DNA of 38,508 nt from Apostichopus parvimensis (taxonomy: Eukaryota > Echinodermata > Holothuroidea > Aspidochirotida > Stichopodidae), in the NCBI GenBank assembly GCA_000934455.1, contig KN883909.1:59621-98128 (forward strand), written 5' to 3'. The notes below the pieces were generated by a model. It was not told where the DNA came from, did not search any database, and saw nothing but the letters and a program-made list of their open reading frames with translations. Numbering within the stretch: the stretch's first letter is position 1; each line of letters opens with the position of its first letter. Below are positions 33,532-38,508 of this stretch, piece by piece. Made by a program: the position numbers and the translations under genes.

Positions 33532-34259
33532 TGTAGCCATGGCAACTCGGTGTAGAGGTTCCTCATTCTACGAGAGACGTCTATAGCAATCTTTCACGCC
33601 GATGCACAAGTTCTCCGCCCTTAAAAATGTTTCTCGTTTCTAGTGTTAAGAAATTGGCTGTAGTCACTATGCTCTGCGAGACATTAAGTTTGCTGTATTC
33701 ATGTTCTGTGTGAGAGAATGTAAAATTTTGGCCAAGTACATTGATTGAGGTGGTAATGCAATTAAAACAATGAAATCTTTCAGTTATAATGCACAAGCAA
33801 TGTCTAAATGAAGTTGAAAGTACAGAAGAATCATTAAAATGTGGTAATTTATATTTATATTTTTGCTCTGCGTGTTGTTGGTTTAATTAAGTTCATCTAA
33901 TTCTGGTGCAATTAAGACAATTACAATCATGGAATTATGAACACTTCTGTTTATGGTTGTTGTTAATCTGCGTCTTCCGAGGGTCTAAATTTCTGGCCTA
34001 TGAAGTAAAGCTGTGACGCCAATGACATCGTTAGCCTTTACTGTTCCACGTCAGCAATTATGTGCTTTCTGGAATTTTTGATTCTTCGACAAGAAACTGA
34101 AAATAGTGAAATTTTTGTGTACAAAACTAGCTATATATATTTGCATAATTCCTTTTGCAATGTTGGCTATTATTCTTGGATAGCATTTTGCTTTGCAATT
34201 GTACAGTATTCTCAGTGATGTTATAGTAGTATTTTGAACTACAGTTGATTGTTTTGGTT

Positions 34260-34450
34260 GGCTTAAAAAGGTCATCAGTTAGTGGCCTCAAATTTTTAGC
34301 ATGCTACAAAATTTGATAAAAGTGAGTATTTTCAGGTATTTGCCTTTGAATCTCCAAATTTGCTGTGCCGGGCATCGAGTAGTGTTTCATAAATTAGACG
34401 ATTCGCTGTATCAGCGAGGAAGAAATGCTTTGAGGGCATCACCTTTTTTG
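34260..34450. mobile_element. MITE-like inverted-repeat element, copy 3
   Basis: The left arm GGCTTAAAAAGGTCATCAGT, then GTGGCCTCAAATTTTTAGCA, matches the left arm and first interior bases (TTTTAGCA) of the copy at 2488. The right arm TTTGAGGGCATCACCTTTTTT (about 34430-34449) is its imperfect inverse. The open frame crossing it (34301-34531) is probably incidental. Confidence 0.5.
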
Positions 34451-35460
34451 GGGGTGCCTACCCGATTTGCTGTTTGGACAACCAAAGAAGAAAAAATTAT
34501 TGTGCAATTGACAACTACAAAACTTTCTTAAATGCTTTTCCCTGAATACCTACTACATAAATCATGGCAGTAAAATGCTTGTTGTATCATTATCTGACTT
34601 TCTAGCTGATTTCTTTCATATTTCTAGCATATTGCTAGCATTTTGGGCCGTAAAGGTGAATGCCTGTTGCAAATCCTTTAAGTGTGTGATTGTAAATTTA
34701 TTAAAAGTTTCCGTTTTACATTCCATTAATAGGATTTGTGGCACGCACTCGTTTGTGGCATCTGGAATCGCTAGTGCAATGGTCCATATATCAAATGTAC
34801 TTTGTAAAAGATGCCACACTCCTTGAAAGGTGTAATGGGTTACAGTTAGTAAAATAATTAAAACTTCACATGGTCATGGCAACTTTTGCCCTGTATCTGA
34901 TATTACAATTATAGTCTTGGCTGCAGGGTGTCTATGGAAGATACATGTTGTAGTGGGCTAACAGTCTATAGCAGGAGTTTTGCTATGTCATACCCTTAAG
35001 ACCATAGGCTAATTGAGCTAGCCTACCCTGCATATTGATCAAGTTTAGCTTAAGTGAGATTTTATTTCTGTTGTGCCCTTTGGCTGAATAATTTTTTCTC
35101 TGACCCTCATATAACTCCTGCACTAAAGGTTACTGTCAGTTTTTCTTATATTCATTTGAAAAGTGAAGGTTTTTTTTCCAAAATTTGACACCTTTGTGAC
35201 ATTTGTGGAACAAGCTTAAAGCCTTAAACTTGGTCAGTCATTTTGACCCCAAATACAAGTTGCTTCTGTTGCCAAGGATGTGATGTCATAAACAATGCAA
35301 ACCAAAGAGACATACCAACTGCTTCAGAAATATATATATATAAACTAAGATAATGAACGTTTTTTAATATACTATATTCAAATTCAATCATAATCCCTGC
35401 AACTTGAAACGATGCAAAGTGATTCGTTAGTGAGGAATGTGTGGCGTGTGCATAACCATC

Positions 35461-35508
35461 TTGAAAAACTTGTTCCAAAAGATCTTGAAAAACTTGTTCC
35501 AAAAGATC
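35461..35508. repeat. perfect 2x24-bp tandem repeat
   Basis: A 24-base unit beginning TTGAAAAACTTG and ending AAAAGATC is repeated exactly (35461-35484 and 35485-35508). The unit length is a multiple of three, so a minus-strand open frame shows a duplicated EQVFQD-type peptide. That frame has no other support. Confidence 0.95.
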
Positions 35509-36617
35509 TTGTCTTCAGTAAATAAGAACGAAATTGAAAACACTTCTTTTGACGAGCTCATGGTACCGTTATGATCTACTGTGTCGTAGACCGCAGTTTG
35601 TCCAGTTTCGTGAAACTAGATGAGAACAAGGGCCGTATATAACGACATGTCAGCGCCCTCTATTGATTTTGGACGTGTCTGGAGAGCGCCATTAATTTAT
35701 GTACAACAGAGATGGTTTGTAGCCGGATGTTTCGACTTCCCATGACACCTAGGGTATTTTTGAATACTAATTAATATTCATCTTACAATTGACAACAATG
35801 CAAATTAATTTTGATAAATTTATCATGTAAACAAAGTTTACCTTTTTTAAGTTATTACTTTGAAGACAATTATTATGATATGTATATAGTTTATTTTGTA
35901 ATTATTTATAAGTAAACAATTAACCCACAATATGTACCATATAGCAACAAATTTTATTATATATTTCTATTTCTTTCTTTCGTTTGCAGCTGGCAGAGAT
36001 ATTCTAAGAATAGTCTTCTGTGTTTGGTTTTTTAAATTTCCCAGATAATACGAAAATCAACGATTTGAACGATGACTTCCGGCAGAATCTTATTCTCGAT
36101 ATATCGTAGTCCAAGCAAAGGGAAAGAAAATTATTGATAGTTATGCTGACTTAACTGTTCTAAATATTCAAGAAATTCTGCTTTAAATTTTAATAACTCA
36201 ACCAGCACATGTTGCTAGAACTTCACATAAACAATGGATCACTCTCGGATATAACATCCAGCACTAATCCCTTGAATATTTTTGTAATGCATTCGTAAAC
36301 ACATTATTTGGGTCATAAACTGTCATGTTTACTCAGTATTGTGTTTTAAGGGTTGTTTCTGCAAAAAATGACCTCATATGTATTCTGTCAGAGACTAAAT
36401 AGTCCAGCCACATGAGTTGATGCTGAATTGGTATCCAAATACAGCATTGACTGACTGCATTATTTTTCAATTTTTTATCGGTCGACAGCGTATCAAAATT
36501 AATTTCTTACCTTTAATTGGTTCATATTCTGACGTGACGGATTATCACTAAAACGATTAATGCCTTAAACATTGGTGCACATTAATGTAAAGCAGTAACG
36601 TATACAGAGTTAATAGC

Positions 36618-36645
36618 TATATATATATATATATGTATATGTATG
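36618..36645. repeat. (TA)n-rich microsatellite
   Basis: An AT dinucleotide run of about 16 bases grades into GTATAT repeats. Confidence 0.85.
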
Positions 36646-36840
36646 TCTTGATTTATACTAGCACTTTTAAGTTATTGATTTCACTTGATGCTGTGTCAAT
36701 ATTATAATATGATTAATAAAAGTGAAAAATCAATTTTTTCATCGAACACGATTTGTCGTAGCTTTGTTGCTTTCTGTATATAGTTGCTATTTCCATTGTT
36801 TATTGTGTTGCAATAGGTAACTGTTGACAATCTGTTTCAG

Positions 36841-37009
36841 TCATCATCTATATGTGGGTGCAGGAAGACGTGGGAGCTACTGGGATTTAAAATTTTATTC
36901 TGAAGGACCCCCAAGAACCACCCTACGGAAGAACTACATTCGCGGCCCATCCGTCCTTAAAGGGTGTGAAGACTCGCGCAAAAAGAAACTTTTAATGCCT
37001 GTAATCTGA
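36841..37009 (+). other. orphan open frame behind a splice acceptor
   Basis: After TCTGTTTCAG (ending 36840) one frame is open for about 56 codons to TGA at 37007-37009. It encodes a basic peptide with GAGRRGSYWDLKFYSEGPP and a Lys/Arg-rich end. In the phase needed by MPV17L-like exon 3 the frame stops after 20 codons, so it would not extend that gene in the long frame. It could be a terminal exon of an unseen gene or chance. Confidence 0.2.
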
Positions 37010-38508
37010 CCTAGTTCGAATGAGGTGTAACAGAAGTGTTAGACACCACCATCGATGCTAGAAAATACACACACACAGCTTGCTACCATTGGTAATTAGA
37101 CACTAGTGTACAGTCAGTACATACAGCTGCGGTCAATACCCACAGCACAGTGTACAAATAATACAGCGATGGACATCTCAGGTCCAGCTAAAGATAACAA
37201 GGTGTCACGTTTCAATACTGTACTGTCTGCATTTTGTAGCGACACGAACAAAACATCACTTGCAAGCAACAGAAAGTTAACTTTTCCAGATGGCTGCACG
37301 CGTTTTGGGGCAAGTCTTCAATTCCTTTAAAGGCTCATGCCGCTACCAAAATTCTGTTGGAGGAAATTCCCCTCTCCCCCCCTTCTCCACCCCTTAGGAA
37401 TCCTGTGCATGTCTCAGCACTATATTCCAAACTGAACACTGTTTTCATAATGTAGAGAGGGGAAATCACAAGTCCTTGAAGTTGGTTATATATTAATTCC
37501 GTCTGCTTTGATACATGAGTAGGAAGCAGCTCATGCAGGATGCAGTGTCAACAAAGCCAGTTTATGGGTACAAAGGTCATCCATATTTGTTTCCAAACTG
37601 TATTGCACTCCTGTCATGTTTTAATATTGCAGACTATCTAAAAGTACGTTTCCGAAAAAAAAATCCCATTAAATTACCCAAACTTAATCCGTATGCCCTT
37701 GATATTTGACCTTTGCCTAACCTGAGCGAAAACTCTGAAAAGCATTTGCAGGGCTCTGTCTCGGCACATAAAAATGAGCGCTCATTTCATTTCTGTTCTA
37801 TAATTCACAGCAGAAACCAGTGACATTACACCAAGCTATTAATAGTGTTACTTAAATCTTATTTGGTTCAGATAAAAACACATTAAGAACATGATTGTCT
37901 CCTGTGTATCGTGTTGATAAAATAGCAGTTGTTTACTACTATCAATGCAAATTGTGTTACCTTTCGAGAGAATATTTTCTTATCTGGCATTTATTTGTAT
38001 CAGTATGATCTGTGATGTGTCAATTTAGACTTACAATTCACTAACCAGAATAGATTTTAAGTCTTGGATGTGCTCGCAATCAATATTTCTTACATCATGT
38101 TCCTTACGTATTTTATGAAAATACATTGTACTTTATCCACTTTTCTTCCGACTTGGCTCCAAGCTGATCCCTGTGCTGTACCCTCTGACATCCCCCCCCC
38201 CCTCCTTCCTGTCAGGCAGGCCTGCAAACACTTGAATGAAAGAACTCACTGTATCGGATTGATCATAGAATTATACATTATACAACATGCACATTGAACC
38301 ACAATGAATTGTCAAGATTGTATATGTACATACACACATATATATGCAGTACAAACATTTGTATGCATAGCATTGTGGCAATTCTCACTGAATTTTCAAT
38401 TGGGACATCATATGTTGTCTGCATCAATGTTGCCTGGAGGCAAGTATGTAAATGAAACTCTTCCTTATGTTTTTAGATGCATTTATATCTCACACACCTT
38501 ATGGAAAA

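Larger units (their letters stand above)
33532..38508. other. 3'UTR and intergenic DNA
   Basis: No recognised gene. The stretch includes an inverted-repeat element (34260-34450), a 2x24 repeat (35461-35508), a (TA)n tract (36618-36645), an orphan open frame (36841-37009) and a C-run near 38190. Short open frames at 37106-37330, 37515-37709 and 38064-38297 show no family features that I can identify. Confidence 0.6.

Noticed and set aside
1..38508. CRISPR arrays, bacterial operons, toxin-antitoxin or phage systems
   Set aside because: No regularly spaced direct repeats or compact bacterial-type gene clusters exist. Gene structure is eukaryotic throughout.

Overview
This is a eukaryotic nuclear window: AT-rich, with genes split into short exons by kilobase-scale introns, GT/AG splice sites, a tRNA-derived SINE, MITE-like elements and several simple repeats. 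The two protein families and the SINE type fit a marine deuterostome invertebrate. An echinoderm, perhaps a sea cucumber, is my best guess, but the species is not proven by the sequence.

Layout. (1) Positions 3-158 (+) are probably the last coding exon of an unidentified gene running in from the left. It is followed by about 4.8 kb of 3'UTR and intergenic DNA that holds a diverged tandem duplication (418-1202) and a small inverted-repeat element (2488-2660). (2) Positions 4966-13730 (-) hold a complete FBXW10-like gene. Ten coding exons join in frame at every junction into a 1292-residue F-box/WD-repeat protein. It has a Cys-rich N-terminus, an F-box, a WD40 propeller and a long Ser/Arg-rich tail. 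Its introns carry a tRNA-SINE (8813-9192) and a two-unit minisatellite. (3) Positions 13731-21597 separate this gene from a head-to-head neighbour. They contain the most striking large-scale structure: about 2.68 kb (16384-19065) is repeated almost exactly at 19116-21793, and the copies are separated only by a 50-N gap. The copies end exactly at the gap and differ by scattered SNPs and small indels. This is best read as two overlapping contig ends, probably different alleles, that were not merged. It is not a real gene duplication. (4) Positions 21598-33531 (+) hold an MPV17L-type (Mpv17/PMP22 family) membrane protein gene. Four exons give a 207-residue protein. Two further open, phase-compatible exons (22506-22615 and 27282-27383) could give alternative isoforms. 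The gap-truncated first copy of exon 1 is at 18870-19065. (5) Positions 33532-38508 are 3'UTR and intergenic DNA with a third inverted-repeat element, a perfect 2x24-bp repeat, and one orphan open frame behind a good splice acceptor.

Functionally the two identified genes are unrelated: a likely SCF-type ubiquitin ligase substrate receptor, and a small organelle (peroxisomal or mitochondrial) membrane protein. Their shared upstream region is about 7.9 kb as assembled and about 5.1 kb if the artefactual copy is removed. I see no operon, CRISPR array or defence-type system. The points most worth following up are the false duplication at the gap, the possible mutually exclusive exons of the MPV17L-like gene, and the small transposable elements.
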